64,000 nucleotides of DNA from Ananas comosus (lineage: Eukaryota > Streptophyta > Magnoliopsida > Poales > Bromeliaceae). This document shows, piece after piece, positions 32,765 to 46,241 of the stretch. Position 1 is the stretch's first letter, and every line of letters begins with the position of its first letter. Where the stretch lies: contig NC_033631.1 in assembly GCF_001540865.1 (NCBI RefSeq), positions 9,183,133-9,247,132 of the forward strand. The letters are read 5' to 3'. The notes beneath the pieces were generated by a model. That model did not search any database. It was not told the DNA's origin and was given only the letters and a program-made list of their open reading frames with translations. Made by a program: the position numbers and the translations under genes.

Positions 32765-35315
32765 ATTATTAAATTGATGAAGATATTTCAGGCCAAGCAA
32801 TCCTATCAATACATTTTTAAGTAAGCTGTATATCTTACACCTTCTTTTTTCAAGAACTATTATTTTTTTTACTTATCATATTAATTTTTTTATTAAATTT
32901 TACCGTAAGATTTATATCTTTTTCGAGGTATATAAATAAAATTTTTCTTTCGATCACCCCAAGGAAAAAAAATAATGAAAACGCGTCCTTGAGAAAAGGC
33001 AATCCCTTGACATAAGTGAGTTCATGGTACATTTATGGGTACCCACATGATAATCGTACCATTTGTGGGCCCCAGCCCCTTCACCATGCCATTCAAAGTC
33101 TAAAATAAACTGCACCACCAAACACCACTCGTTCATCATTTTATTTTCCAATTGACTAATCCTTAAACTTCAAGGCGCGCGACATTTTAGTCCTCTTGAC
33201 CCAAAACTTCTAAGTTGCTGTAATCAAATTTCATGGTCCAAATACCTGTCGTTAATATGATAGTAATATAGTAGTTTTGTCGTTGATGGGATGTCTAATG
33301 TTTGATAACGTCAGCCTTGTCAATTTAAACTTGAATACAATTTCAATTCCCACATAAGAGGTCAGGGGATCGATGCCTGCATGAGTCTATGGTTGAGAAA
33401 ACCGCGCCCAAGGAATGGATAATGGGGTTAGAAGACTATAGAAAGACCATCCAAAAGTATATTTCCTTGACTTTGCTCGAAGAAAATATAGTAGGTAACT
33501 TTCATGAATATTTACAATTTCGTACAGTGATTGTTACTTGAGTTGCCATCTCCGGCACTGGAGATTCGGTTTCTGCTTATACGTTCACAAATACGTTCTT
33601 CCAAAGAAAGGTTCATAATTTTTTGAAAGTTTTGGGTCTTGTAGACCCAGTCAATTAAAATCCTTTTTGGCCATTCTAAAGCTAGGATCAATGGTCCAGT
33701 AGCTAATTTGGACTAAGATCTAGAGTTTCCGCAAATACAAATTCAATAAGATATTTTTTCCCATTTGGGCTCGAACCGTATTGCCAGGAGCTAGAAATCT
33801 AGCATGATTCGAACTTATGACCTCTTACTCTGATACCATATTTAATAATAATATAAAACAATCATTTATTTCTAATAATTTAAACTTTCAGAAAACGACG
33901 TATGTATATTTTTTGTATTCAATAGTAAGCTATTATTTGGATTTCAATACATGAATATAAATGAAAAAAATAAACCTAGATCAACAAATCTAATTGTTTG
34001 AATCTGCATTTAGGATTCAAATCTAGATTAACTGGATCTTTTTGACTCGATTATCGGTTTATGACATTATAAGGAGGTCATAGCCATCTCAGCAAAGAGT
34101 TTGTTAAATAATAAAAACTAAAGCTTTAATTGCGGTGGAAAACTTAAACGGGTGTTTGAAGCCCCAAAGTAAAAGGTTTTGTCTTGTTAGGCTACTATGC
34201 CCTAAAGCTATTAAGACCTAAACAGATATGTTATTTATTTTATTCTTATAAATACGATCGTTTTCATACTCATAAATTATTTTTGATGATAGAGCTTATG
34301 AATTAATAATTTATACTGTTAAATATAATTTAGAGCATTTAAAACTTCTAAAAGTTAAATTTTATAAGTTTTTGACATCAATTATTTTATATCAAAAGAT
34401 CTTAAAATTGACAATTTTTTGATATAAAATAAAATATATATATGTAAAAAGACTAATATAGAGGGTCAAATCTTCAACTTCTTATGTCGATAAATATCCG
34501 GGTAACAACCAACTACTAGAAAAATATTATATGACTTGAATTATTATTTACAACATCATATCTCTCTCCCTCCCTCTTATATCTTATTACTTTGAAATAT
34601 TAAAGACAAAATGTATAAAGACTTGCTCAACTATAGCTCGTTTCGGTATGCGACGCTAACTTTTTTTTTTTTTTTGGTCCATCGACATCACTTTTAACTT
34701 TTAATGCAATTAATATATATATGATTTCAATCAAATTAAAAAAATCTATCAAATTCAATGAAAATTTTAATAAATTAAATATCTTAATAATTATGTACAA
34801 AATAATAATAATTCTTAACCACACGCATTTTTGGATTTAGACTCATATAATGTTTGTGTACCAATAAAAACTGTACACAACTAAGCTATAGTTGAGGGGT
34901 TTAAGAACATTGTTTGCAAAAAATAAAAATAAAAAAAAATAAAAAAAGAAAAAAAGAAAAAAGAAAACAAATAGCACACCTATTCTATATTAGAGGTGGT
35001 GGTCATGGTTTGAATTTGACTCTTTTAGCATCTAAAAAGTGAGATATACATCTTGAGTCTAGTCATTTTACAACGTGACTATTTTTATTGATTCTTCATG
35101 ACTTGTGAGCATCAAAATTTCATATTATCAATGCTTCCACTTAATTTCCACAGCACCAATGAAAAGTAAACACAATCAAGCGTTAGCTTAAAGCAAAAGC
35201 CATGATGTGTGACAAGTGCGTGTTATAAATTTCTCTTATGTCGAAAAGTTGAGAGATTACGAATCTATAGAATAGTGAAACTACACTATATGATCAGATA
35301 AAAAAAAAAAAAGTT
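32765..35315. other. AT-rich intergenic DNA
   Basis: No gene recognised. 33755-33845 contains a scattered-repeat piece (GGGCTCGAACC..., GATTCGAACTTATGACCTCT, CTCTGATACCATAT) resembling the junction of an LTR/TRIM primer-binding site on the minus strand. 34250-34440 is one arm of a long-type foldback element. Poly-T at 34661-34675. Confidence 0.4.
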
Positions 35316-35319
35316 AAAA

Positions 35320-35450
35320 AGTTCGATCACCGACAGTATCTAGCACAGCTGCTAAAGATTTAATAGATGGTATAGAAAGTCTCATGTTCGAAGGTTAATT
35401 ATTTTAAACGGCACGAATAACTTGTTTCCTATGTATCAAAAAGGGAAAAA
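35320..35450 (+). mobile_element. Diverged SINE-like copy
   Basis: GCTAAAGATTTAATAGATGGTATAG then CTCATGTTCGAAGGTTAATT (B-box-like), ACGAATAACTTGTTTCCTAT and a short A tail align by eye to a SINE subfamily related to 31835-31991. Confidence 0.4.
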
Positions 35451-35493
35451 AAGTATGAAACTATAGTTTTAGAAGATAAAATATACAAAATTA

Positions 35494-35742
35494 TCTGCTG
35501 AATCGGCTATCTAATTTTTCAAAATTTTAATTTTTACTATCTAACCTTTCAATTTGTTTGATTTGAGCTTACTAATAGTATTTTGATTTTAAAATCTGAA
35601 TGTATTATTAATTTTTACAAGTTTAATTAGTAATTATCTTAAGTTTTGAAGTCAAAATATATTGTTAACAGACTAAAATCAAACAAATTGAAATAATAGG
35701 TAATAAAAATCAAAATTTTAAAAGGTCAGATAGTCGATTCAT
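35494..35742. mobile_element. Foldback MITE with about 65-bp TIRs
   Basis: Left GAATCGGCTATCTAATTTTT...CAATTTGTTTGATTT is mirrored by AAATCAAACAAATTG...AGATAGTCGATTC at the right, about 85 percent matching over 65 bp. TSD not resolved. Confidence 0.6.
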
Positions 35743-35944
35743 AATGGTCCGTAGTTCAGATAAGTTCTGTATATATATTTTTATCTTTATAAAATTTCAT
35801 TTACTAGAGGGTATATATATAATAGTGTTTGATAAAGTATTATCTAAAAAAAAACTATTAACATCTTATTTGCATTATTGTTATTTTTGTAAAATACTAA
35901 TTTTATATAATAAAGACTTTAGTTTTTTTTACCGTCATAGTTAG

Positions 35945-37215
35945 ATAACTTGCAATGAACCAACACCAAGCAATGGATGACAAATTTTTATTACCAGAAA
36001 AGTAAGTTTAATCTGAAAAATGCAAGTAATTTACAGTTTCCTTGTCAATTATCTCATGTAGAAATTTTATTTTAAAAATATTAATTCATGTAGAAATTTT
36101 ATTTTTAAAAAATTAATTAGAAAAAGCGGGCCACACCAAATGTGGTCTAAATTAAATTGCTTTTTGCTATTGCAATAATCAAAAAACACTTTCTAATTTA
36201 TTAATGCTATGTTACATATAATTACACTTATTATGTGTTTGTTTTATCGAAAATGGAGAGCGATGAAGCATTATTGCCAACCTTTATTGTTTAGTCATTA
36301 TAACTTTACCTTCGGTTGAAATTTAAACTCACCAAAATACTGCAATTGACTTCGGTACATCCTAGAAACTTTTATATTATTAACTTTTAATTAAACAAAA
36401 AGTAGAATTAGCAAAACTTTAGTTTTACGACTATACAAATAATTTTTATATGAACTTTAGTTTACCCAAAAATCTACCAACTTGAATTTTACTTTCGGTG
36501 AAATAAATAAGCCGCTAAAAGCATAACTGAGAGCATAACCAAACTTACCAGCCCTTAATTAATTAATCTTATTTTTTAACAATTAATGATAAAAATTGTG
36601 GAATTCGAGGGGGATTAAAATAAGGTTTGGATAAATAATCAAATGTTAATTAATTCGTATATGGGGATCAATAATTAAGGGGAGTTTACTATGTTTAGCA
36701 ACCAAGTGTGTAGGCCTAAACATGCCATTCTTTATGTAGCACACATATAATCAACCTACACATATATAACTTAATTATATATTATGATAAAAAAAATTAA
36801 TGCATGGTGGGCTACGCATTCCAATGATTCAATTTTTCTAGAAATTGTCAAAGGAAGTACTGTTTGAACAATGCAATGAAGTTCACACTACATGCCTTAA
36901 TTAAATTAGTTTTCAGTGTGTATTAATTAATTAAAACCATGGTCTACTAAACAATTCTAGAGATAAAGTAATCCTTTTTTATATTGTCATTATAAACTTT
37001 GTTGACTTTACTGTGCTTGTCAATAAGTTATAAGTTTCAGTACATATAATATGTGACAAACCTAATAATATAATCATGTACCAAACAATTAATTACTAAC
37101 TGTTACTTTTCTAGAGTTAGTGAAGTTTTTTAAATCCAACATCTTAAACTGGACATGATTTTTACTAATGAGGAACTCACAATTAGCATTTTTTTTTTTT
37201 TTCTTTAGAAATGAA
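35945..37215. other. AT-rich intergenic DNA, nothing recognised
   Basis: No frame, RNA gene or clear repeat. A short duplication TCATGTAGAAATTTTATTTT occurs at about 36053 and 36087. Confidence 0.4.
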
Positions 37216-37239
37216 CTCAGGTTATACTGATGGTCCCAC

Positions 37240-37556
37240 AAATTTTAGGGGCGTGCATAACATTTTGGTCTTAAAATTTTAATTATATAATTTAGTTGAC
37301 TGAATAGTGATATTTAATGATGTTATCGCCTTATAGTATCTTGATAATAGTTATATCATTAATTACAATATTACCAAATTACTAGCACTTTAGTGATATA
37401 TTAATATTTAACTAATTAAATTATATTGTAAGACTTAGTTGCAACAATTTTAAAAGTTCAAGTCAACAAACTTAACTAAATAAAAAATTTAAGAACCAAA
37501 GTATCACGAGCCTCAAAGTTTGAGGACTAGGGGTGCAATTTACCCCTGTATATTTG
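37240..37556. mobile_element. MITE-like relic
   Basis: Right end GGGGTGCAATTTACCCCTG and the AATTTTAAAAGTTCAAGTC block match the style of 26710-27000 and 38625-38830 (GGGTAAATTGCA... CACTTTGGTCCT). Ends too decayed to give a TSD. Confidence 0.4.
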
Positions 37557-38852
37557 GAGCAATGCTACAGATACACTATCTTACACCTATTCCATCGTAA
37601 AGTCATTTTTGTCACATCAATTTTTTAAAATTTTACTAAAAATTAATTCGGTTTTTATCAACTCTAGAATTGCGGGCGGAAGATCAACACCCACTTATGG
37701 GGTGTACAAGAAGCATTTTCCGCATATTTATGTACTATTACATTACCGGTACCTATTTGTAGTAAAATTAGATTTTTCTATTTTATTTTTTTAAAAAAAT
37801 TATTATTTATCTATTTTGATTCGTATTAGAAGAGCATTTCTATTTGTATTAGAGTTTTTACATACTTATAAATAAGAGGCTAAATCTTTTTTTATTTATT
37901 TTTTGTCGATTAATTTTATCAATAAAAGAATTAGAATTGCTACCTCGCCGATTATCTTCTTCCATAAGTAAGATATTTTTATCATATTATATCTATACTT
38001 CTAACTAGTTTAAGGGATTCAAAATGGAGATCGTCGACAAATTATTCAGAATATATATAATTAATAGCACTCTTTCATAAGCTACAGCTACATAAGCCAA
38101 ACAAATATGTGTATTGATTTTATGTTTGTAATATTATAGTACTATCCTATTTACTTGCGTATCCCATCCCGGATACGTACGTTCCTATGTTTTTTGGCTT
38201 TTTAGAACTTGAATTTTGTAGATTTATTAGGAATTCTACTAGAATAAAAGGTTTTTACGCTAATTAATTATAATCAAGTTATCATTAGAATCGGGAGATC
38301 AAATAATTAAAAATTTTCTGAATAATACATTTCCAATTACCACCTAATTATGTATCATAGATCACAACCAACTTATTTACCTTTTTCATATAGTCATATA
38401 AAATTCATGAACCACAATATTTTTTTGGCTTTTTTCCTCAAAGTTACTAAAATATTCTTAGCTTTCTCATATCTATGTAAGTTTAGAATGATTGAAAAAT
38501 CCACGTACAATATTAATTGGGAAGTGATTCACTTTAAATTCCTTTGATCAAGATACATTAATATCTATTCCGAACCTATCAACAAGTTTTGCTCGAATAC
38601 ATTAGGCACTAATAAAATTAGGGTAAATTGCATGTTCAGTCACCTAATTATGATGCTAGTGACACTTTGGTCCTCTAATTGTTTTAATTTCTCAAATTTC
38701 ATGATGCAGGTGAAACTTTGTTTCTCATCAATTATGACCCGCAACTTAATTTAATTTACTTAATATTAACAAACATTGACGTAAAATTGATGTGACATTT
38801 TAATTATTGCCGTGTCATCAACTATCATGAGCAACTATACTCTTATCATAAT

Positions 38853-39285
38853 AGAGGCCATTATGAAGATGGAGTTTTCGAATTGACAATTCATATCATT
38901 AAATATGATTTACACTATTTAAAGTTCCATCTAAATAGGTATATGAACGGTCAAAATTGAATGATTTTCTAAATATATGAGATAGGTTTTTTAATTTAAG
39001 ATCAAAGTTATTGGACTTGATCTATATAGTGAATAAAATTTTTTATTAAAAATTTAATCGATTCTATTTTTTTTTTTCACCGATAAATGCTCCGTACTAG
39101 TCATTAAAATATCAATGTAAGTCCCTTGATTGTAAGCAATATGGTGTCAAAATATTATGAAATTCAGATATCGTTTAAATACTCCAAATTTTATTTAACG
39201 ATATGAATTGTTAATTCAAAAATTTTATTATCGAAAACGACTTATAAATACAAAGATTATCATCCTCATTATATAATAGTCGGAC
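38853..39285. mobile_element. Foldback element (long type)
   Basis: Left block ATGATTTACACTATTTAAAG with TTCGAATTGACAATTCATAT is mirrored near 39175-39235. Family inner sequence CTAAATAGGTATATGAACGG and TTTTTATTAAAAATTTAATC present. Confidence 0.5.
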
Positions 39286-39302
39286 TAAATATATAAAATG
39301 AG

Positions 39303-39735
39303 ATTAATATGCTTTTAGAAGCACAATGGTTTCCATGATCCAGTTTGTTTTCAATCACAGAAAGTCCAAATCGATAATTGGTTCTATTAAACTTGATTTA
39401 CATATTTTAAATATTTAGAAACTAATTTTCGTAATTTTTTCAATACCATTTATGTGATGATCGAAAAGTCTCAAAATTTAATTATATTAATGGTTGATAT
39501 GAGACTATCGCAAGTTTAAAGATGCAATAATATCAAATTGGGTCAAATTTTGGTGGAATTGTCTATTTGCTGTGTAAAGTAAACTTGGATGATATTGAAA
39601 AATTATGAAATTTGACTTTTTGATAATTCAAATTAATAGCATTGATCAAGTTTAATAAAGCTAATTGTCATTTCAGATTCTCGTGATTGAAAGTAAAGTG
39701 AAAGCACGAAGCCTTTATGCTTCTAAAAACATAGT
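39303..39735. mobile_element. Foldback element (long type), (CT)n/(TA)n at right border
   Basis: Ends ATGCTTTTAGAAGCACAATG and GCCTTTATGCTTCTAAAAAC are inverted; inner TTAAACTTGATTTACA pairs with GATCAAGTTTAATAAAGC. A (CT)n run and (TA)n run follow at 39739-39780. Confidence 0.6.
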
Positions 39736-39763
39736 AACCTCTCTCTCTCTCTCTTTTTCTTTC

Positions 39764-39796
<33 letters not shown>

Positions 39797-39970
39797 TATG
39801 TATATTCAGCTGGGATATAATTAATAGTGCATGAATAGTATTTATTATCAACTTTTTACTTAATTTTGATTATTACTATTCCATCTAACCCTACCAAATT
39901 TTAGGCATCAAATAAAAAAATGTTAGTAAATACTATTTCTCTACTTTCAAACATATTTTAACTCAAATAT

Positions 39971-39984
<14 letters not shown>

Positions 39985-40026
<42 letters not shown>
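39985..40026 (+). repeat. (TA)n(GA)n compound microsatellite
   Basis: TA run at 39971-39989 passes directly into about 18 GA units. A similar (TA)n(GA)n lies at 39763-39798. Confidence 0.85.
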
Positions 40027-40029
<3 letters not shown>

Positions 40030-41071
40030 AGCAAACGTACTCCACATTAACGTCACATTCACGGTTGCTCAGAGGCCTAACACATAACCTGCCCCATCTT
40101 CCTCCTTGAAAAGGACATTCCCGGCTATATCGAACGCTCGTTTAGTCACACACTCAAGTTACCAGAAATTGCTTGGCTCAGCAGCTCCTAGAACAGTTCA
40201 TGATCACCCAACAAAAATTATTAGATCTTTCATGATCAATCACAAAAATATTGATTTTGAAACAATTCTAAATTTTTCTGTACAGTATAAAACTAGTTAA
40301 TTTCTGGGAAATTCTTAAGACATCGTTCTGGATCGACACTGTCATTTATTTAAGAAGGATTTTATATTCAAGAGTATGCCAATAGATCATGAATTACTCG
40401 CAATTTGTACAGTAAAATTCTTTAAAAAATAAAAAATGATGATACAATCCAGCTCGATCACGCACATCACAAGTTAACTAATATCAATTAAAAATAAAAA
40501 TGCTCATCCGCTAACATATTTAATCTCATATTATATATATGCATGCGTTTCAGAAAAACACAGAATAGCCAAAATGAAATAAAAAAAATAGCTACTGATA
40601 TAAACATGCATCTTGTTTAGATAATATTTCTACTGAAGCCCATTATATAATTCTATGGTCAAAGCTAATTGTGGCCATTTGAAAATGAACTTATAGGCCT
40701 TGAATTTCAAATGTGTGGTTATATGTCGTCGACAATCTCAAGCACTCTTTCTGTATATATATAAAATAAAGCTAAAAATAATTTCAGAAATAAACGATCT
40801 TATTTACTTTTAGATTATTCAAATCGATGATCAACACTGTTAAATTTTATATATATAGGCTATTTGAACTTTCTAAGTTTTAAATCTCACAACGTTTCAA
40901 CATCATTTGACTAATATTTAAGTGGCCTCAAAATTGATAATATTTGATTGGTAAATATAAGATGAATTTAACAATAGTTGATCACTAGGCAAATGAAGCA
41001 ATTAATGGGGTCAACAGGTTAATTAAATATGGGCAAACCCATGCATAAGGCTCCACACACACATATATATG

Positions 41072-41601
41072 TATAGGCTCATGCGCTTTCGAAAGCACAG
41101 AGTCCTTCGTGCTTGTAAATTATTTTTGATGATAGGACATTTGATTTGACGATTGGCTCGGTTAGACATATCCTACGCTATTGGAATTATCTTAAAGCTA
41201 AATTTCATAATTTTTCGATATCAATTACTAAGTGATCAAAAAATTTCAAAAATGATTATTTTACCGGCCTATGTGCACGTTCTATATTCAGTGTAGAACA
41301 ATCTAAATTACATAAAATTTTAATAAAAAATTCTACTTAACATCAATAGCAAGATTAATATTTCTGTTGTAAAATTTGAATTTTTTATCAATATTTTTTA
41401 TGAGATTTTTTTTGTCAGCGTTCATTTTGAGGCTACTTGTTTACTTGACAAATGAAATCAATAAATTATGAAATTTGGTTTATAGATAATTTCAATAGTA
41501 TAGATTATATTTAATGTAACCGATTGCCAAATCGGATATCCTATCATCGAAAATAATTTAAAAATACAGAGGCCTCCATATTTTTGAAAATATATGAGCC
41601 T

Positions 41602-41604
<3 letters not shown>
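41072..41604. mobile_element. Foldback element (long type) ending in (CT)n(TA)n
   Basis: Left end TATAGGCTCATGCGCTTTCG, right end AATATATGAGCCTAG; inner ACGATTGGCTCGGTTAGAC pairs with TAATGTAACCGATTGCC. A (CT)n(TA)n compound microsatellite (41605-41660) directly follows. Confidence 0.65.
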
Positions 41605-41659
<55 letters not shown>

Positions 41660-41689
41660 GTACACCAACTGTACCTATCTAGTTCTCTA

Positions 41690-41805
41690 AGAGTTTTATG
41701 GTTGGTATATGATGTTTTACTTTCGAAGATTTATTATTTTATATTTCTAACTAAGTGTATTTTTAGAAAAATAAACAAAGCAGATAACTAGTTACTTTTC
41801 ATCTA
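41690..41805 (+). mobile_element. Diverged SINE copy
   Basis: GGTTGGTATATGATG, TACTTTCGAAGAT (B box relic), TTCTAACTAAGTGTATTTTTAG and AAATAAACAAAGCAGATAAC match the intact SINE in order. Confidence 0.5.
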
Positions 41806-42411
41806 CGTCCACATACATATAAACCTAATAAGCCTGTCACTTTTTTTTTTTCGAATTAATTACATGATGAAATTTTGGGCAATTACAGAAGACCAAAATC
41901 AAAATATATGTACATATTTTGAATCGGCAAAAGTTACCGGAAAACGAAAAATAAAAGAAACAAATAGTCACACATACAGGTTGGTGAATTTTTCATAATT
42001 ATGGTTCAGTCTAGCTGCAAATTATTGTTGGAACTATATATATTTAATTATAAGTATACCAATTATAGATTTTTATTTCTTTTATATTAGACGGAATACA
42101 GAGTTCAAAACATGCACACCTCATTGACATTCAAAGGAGAAACCAAAACTAATTATAAATGGTGCAACCAGTGAACTTAATTAACAGGGTCCACACAAAC
42201 ACCAAAAAAAAAGAAGAAAAAAAAAGGGTCCACATATTCTGTGAGCTTAGTCATTAGTTTCTATTTATGGTTTTAAGATCTTAGGTTTTGACTTGGTAAT
42301 GCCAGTTTCTTGGTGTTTTTGACCAAAAATGTCAAAGCTGCTACCAAATATAGTGACAAGGTTCCTACCCTCATGATTGCAAAATGACTCATTACCTCTC
42401 CTTATTTTATA

Positions 42412-42447
<36 letters not shown>

Positions 42448-42549
42448 CCAATTTGTATAAAAAATTCAAAAGTTTTGAGTTTTTGTAAAATTAGACTGTC
42501 TTTTTCAATTTTACAGATTCGATCCGAATTTTCAGCAAACTGACCAAAA

Positions 42550-43580
42550 TATTCTTATTTCTTTTTCTATTCTTTTTTTTCCACTCCGAAGAGGCAGCGG
42601 AGGCGGAGGCGGCTCCCCTCTTCCCAACGCACTCTCGCCCTTGACCGCGCCGGCACCCTCCGCCTCCTCACCTTCGACCCTGCCGAGGCCGCGCCGCTAC
42701 CTTCTTTTTTCTCTCCGACCCTCCTCCACCGCCTTTGCGGTCCTCTACGATGGTAATGAGGATGGCAATGCGCTCTCTTTCTCTACCTTCGCCCTCCACC
42801 TCTACTGCAACAAATTTTGCAGTCACCAAACCCACTTCTGGGAACCCGCTGTCCATACCATTGTTGCCGACGACAAAGAGAAAATGCTTCTCGATGCCGA
42901 GAAGTTCGCCGGCGAGGGAAGGGGCATGCAGCCCACCCGCCTACCCCAGAGGGTGGCGGCCAGCACGGTGCCCTCAGTGATGTCGGAGGTAAGAAGGGTA
43001 AGTAGTGCACGAGAGCATATTTGGATTAGCATTTTTGTTTGTTTAAAATAACAAAAAAATTAACCAAAGGCCAAAAATTAAAGAATAATAAAAAAAATCA
43101 GAGAAGAAGGAAGAAAAAGATGAAGTTGCACTGTTAAGATAAAATTGCACTGTTTTAAAATAACGTTGAACTATTATGGACGTAAGTTGCACTATTTGAG
43201 ATGTAAATTGCACTCTTTAAGATGATAGTTACACTCTTTAAACAAAAATAGTACTCTTTAGGAGATATTTACACTGTTTCTTCTCTTATTGTACTTTTTC
43301 AGATGTAAACTGCGTCCTTTAAAATATGTGGGATCGCTATAGGTAGGGCCGCCTTGATATTTAGCATCCACTCTTCCATCGATCTTTGGCGGAGGAATAC
43401 GTGGTGGTCGTAGCCCTCTACGATCTCTGCGAGATCCTCGCGGCCAAACTCCCAACCGTTGGAATCCTACCTCATCGGCTGCGGCGGTGGCAGAGGAGGA
43501 AAAGGAGAGATGGTGATCAATCTTTTTTTTTTATTTGTAATCGGGCGAGTGGGCTGAGTGTGGTTGGCTGAGTTGAGAAA
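42550..43580 (+). pseudogene. GC-rich gene-like fragments flanking a short-period repeat; unrecognised
   Basis: 42590-43010 and 43380-43510 are GC-rich islands in AT-rich DNA. The first keeps an open frame from about 42641 to 43046 (with ADDKEKMLLDAEKFAGEGRG), but no ATG starts it and a rival frame reads TLALDRAGTLRLLTFDPAE. I do not recognise a family. A GT donor-like site follows at 42998 (AGGTAAGAAGG). Could be captured exons or a decayed gene. Confidence 0.3.
43123..43320 (+). repeat. Degenerate about 28-bp tandem repeat
   Basis: About eight units of the pattern GTTGCACTxTTTxAGATGTAAA (for example near 43124, 43150, 43185, 43205 and 43230). Sits between the two GC-rich islands. Confidence 0.6.
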
Positions 43581-44116
43581 TTTTTATTTTTGATTGGATT
43601 GTGCTTTATATTTATACTCTAGTAGATTTTTTCAAAAAGTATTGGCATAAATTGGACACTTATATAAAAGTGTCTAAAAATTATGTCCCTATAATGTAAT
43701 TCTATTGTAGTGCTATTCTGGAATTTTGTCTTTACATCATTGTATGTTTCTCTTGTCCACTAAGCTATTAAACTGCTATGATTTATAAACCGTAGAATAA
43801 TAAAAAATTATATTTTACAAATCATAAAATGGCTATACAAAAAATATTGGGTAGTAAAATGTTGCAGCTTCTCACCTGTTGGGTAGTAAATGTGTTACTT
43901 TGCTATTCTATGATTTGTAAAGTTTAGCATTTTATTACTCCATGCATGAGGGCAAATTTTTATGGAAAATTAAAGAAGAAATTATAAAATAATAAATTAA
44001 AACTTTTTAAACTATCAAGAGGCTTAGTAAGAGTACACGGAACCACATGGGATAAACTAAAGTTTTTTCCAAAAAGAATTGTATAAACATCTTATTTATT
44101 TCTTAGGCAATATTCA

Positions 44117-44725
44117 ATGGGGGTACGAGGGACGCACGCGCGAGCATGATTTGGGGACTCCGAATATTTTTTAAAGTAAATGTGTTCTGTTGGCTAGTTC
44201 TCAAGACGAGGTTCCTTACAGTTGAAAACCTGGCGAAGAGAGGGTGGACAGGGGACACAGCTTGTGTACTTTGTGCGGCGGAAGAGGAAACGGAGGACCA
44301 CCTATTGATACGGTGTGTTTTTAGCAAATTCATTTTAGTGATGGGTCTAGAGGGCATTCAGGCTAGGGACCTGAAAAATTACGTGGCCTCCGTCTGGGAT
44401 ATATGGATGGGTAGGAAAGAAATGCACTTTTCAAGAAGCAGCCTAACCGAATTAGTAGACTACTGGTGGGTCATTTAGATAGCCAGAAACAATACGATCT
44501 TTAAGAAGATCGAACCGGATCCGGTGCTAGTAGTTCACAAACTCAAACAGTTGATGATGGATTGGGATTACCTCCTCCCAGTAAAGTAGTGCATGTAAAT
44601 TTTGTCTCTTTTTTTTTTTTTTTGCCGTCAACAGAGGTTCTGACTGTTTCACCCCTACAGTTTAGCTCATTAATCCAATGAATAAAGCAGGTAGCGTGCT
44701 ACGTTTCTCCTCAAAAAATATATGA
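44117..44725 (+). mobile_element. 5'-truncated LINE fragment (same family as 24.6 kb)
   Basis: The frame from 44146 encodes the zf-RVT end of ORF2 (VNVFCWLVLKTRFLTVENL, TACVLC...EETEDHLLIRC, YWWVI), then an in-frame TAG at 44476-44478, and continues (IARNNTIFKK ... YLLPVK) to a stop near 44587. The 3' UTR has a 17-nt T run (44608-44624), CACCCCTACAGTTTAGCTCA, then AATAAAGCAGGTAGCGTGCT and a short A tail. Borders are tentative: a candidate imperfect duplication is GGCAATATTCA (44105) against GGCGATATTTA (44733). Dead copy. Confidence 0.8.
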
Positions 44726-44749
44726 TGATTTGGCGATATTTACTAGAAC

Positions 44750-45780
44750 CTAATTTATGGAAAAGAAAACAAAAGTTGGCTTTGACAAACTTAGGTTCCT
44801 CCAATATTGTAACAAAAACTTGTAGGAAAATTGTCCCATCAAGAGAATGATAGCTAGAGAAACATGTTCCTAGTACATTAATTGTTTTTTACATCAAGTA
44901 TAGCTAAGATTCTATTTGAGCGCATGAATATCTTATTAATATAGTTTTCTAATTTATTCAAAAAGATTATTATATCGGGTAGATAAATAGTGATTAAATG
45001 TATAAAATAAATACTATATTTTGCCCTCAAATTATTTTCCTGAAATAATATAAGGCCCTATTTTGATATGAACAAGATATCCAATTATATTACTTATTCA
45101 ATTTAATTTTTTTTGGTATAATTAAAAGCTAAGAGTTGGATTTTTGTTCCTTATTGAAATGTCTTAGCATTTATGATTGAATAGAATAATATATTTCACC
45201 TATGATCGACGTGATTTATCTTATTGTGCGAAAATGACTTGCAAGCTAAATATAATATATACCCATTTTAAAAATTTGGTCACACCTCCTCATCTCTCAA
45301 GCACAACATGCTTCTTAAGTAAATACAAAAAATATACCGAATGAAATGTTCATGTATCAATACAGGACCTAAATCACCTTGTATATAGAATATACTATCC
45401 TATCAAATAATAGATGAAGACTTTTTAAGGAGGGAAAGTTAAACACCACCTATTATCTAATCACATAAAGTATTAAGTTTTGGCACGAATAAGTTATTAT
45501 GGTGTATCTTATTCCAACATCCAAACTGGGGCTAACATTTTAAATTATCTTGTGATAGCTTATTTAATATGATGATATTCTTTTATTTAATGTTATGAGT
45601 TTATTTTTGCTTTTTGAAAAATTTAAAATCTATGATCGGATAGAATAACATATTTCAACTACCTATTTAGGAAAAATGACTTGAAGAGGCATAGACTAAA
45701 TATGCTACACCAATTTAGACATTTGATTATACTCAATCTACCAAATATTAAAAGCTAAAACCAATAAGATTTTTTTTCTT
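44750..45780. other. AT-rich intergenic DNA, nothing recognised
   Basis: No gene, RNA or clear repeat boundary. Two decayed related stretches near 45100-45250 and 45600-45700 share TGATCGGATAGAATAACATATTTC-like sequence. Confidence 0.35.
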
Positions 45781-45789
45781 TCTTTGTTT

Positions 45790-45905
45790 TTTTGGAGATA
45801 AGATATCATGTTGCTCGCTTTATTTATTTTTTTAAGAAATAAAATTAGATAAAAATGTGAAACAATTAGGCTTTGATATATGGCACTAACCATCGGTTAC
45901 AGAAT
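45790..45905 (-). mobile_element. Diverged SINE copy
   Basis: On the plus strand: TTTTTTGGAGATAAGATATC, GTTGCTCGCTTTATTTATTT, then AAGAAATAAAATTAGATAAA and TGTGAAACAATTAGG. This follows the order of the minus-strand SINE at 53225-53400. Confidence 0.5.
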
Positions 45906-46241
45906 AAAATATTCGTTTATCCAAATAGAATCTATATATGTTTAATTTAATGAGATTTAAATTGTGGGAATGCTCCATGGGGCAATGTGTAGCTCGTAAA
46001 CATGTAGTTGACTAATCCCTTTCTAGTGACCTATATTTAAATTGGAATAGCATCTCGATTAGCAGAAAAAAGTCTTAGGTTTAGGTGAGGGTCATCCTAG
46101 ATTAGGCATGCAGTATTTGGTGACTCGTAGTCTCATGTACCAAAGTTTCAATTTGACCCCATTAATCATGTAGAATTTTAGGTGACGTTATTCTAACGTA
46201 GCACGATATTTAAAGAAGATATTTTCCCATTATATATGTTA

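Noticed and set aside
44144..44153. ATGATTTGG (44144 and 44723 regions) as TSD of the 44-kb LINE
   Set aside because: The left copy appears to encode LINE ORF2 residues (MIW), so the match is probably chance; another imperfect pair further out is also unproven.
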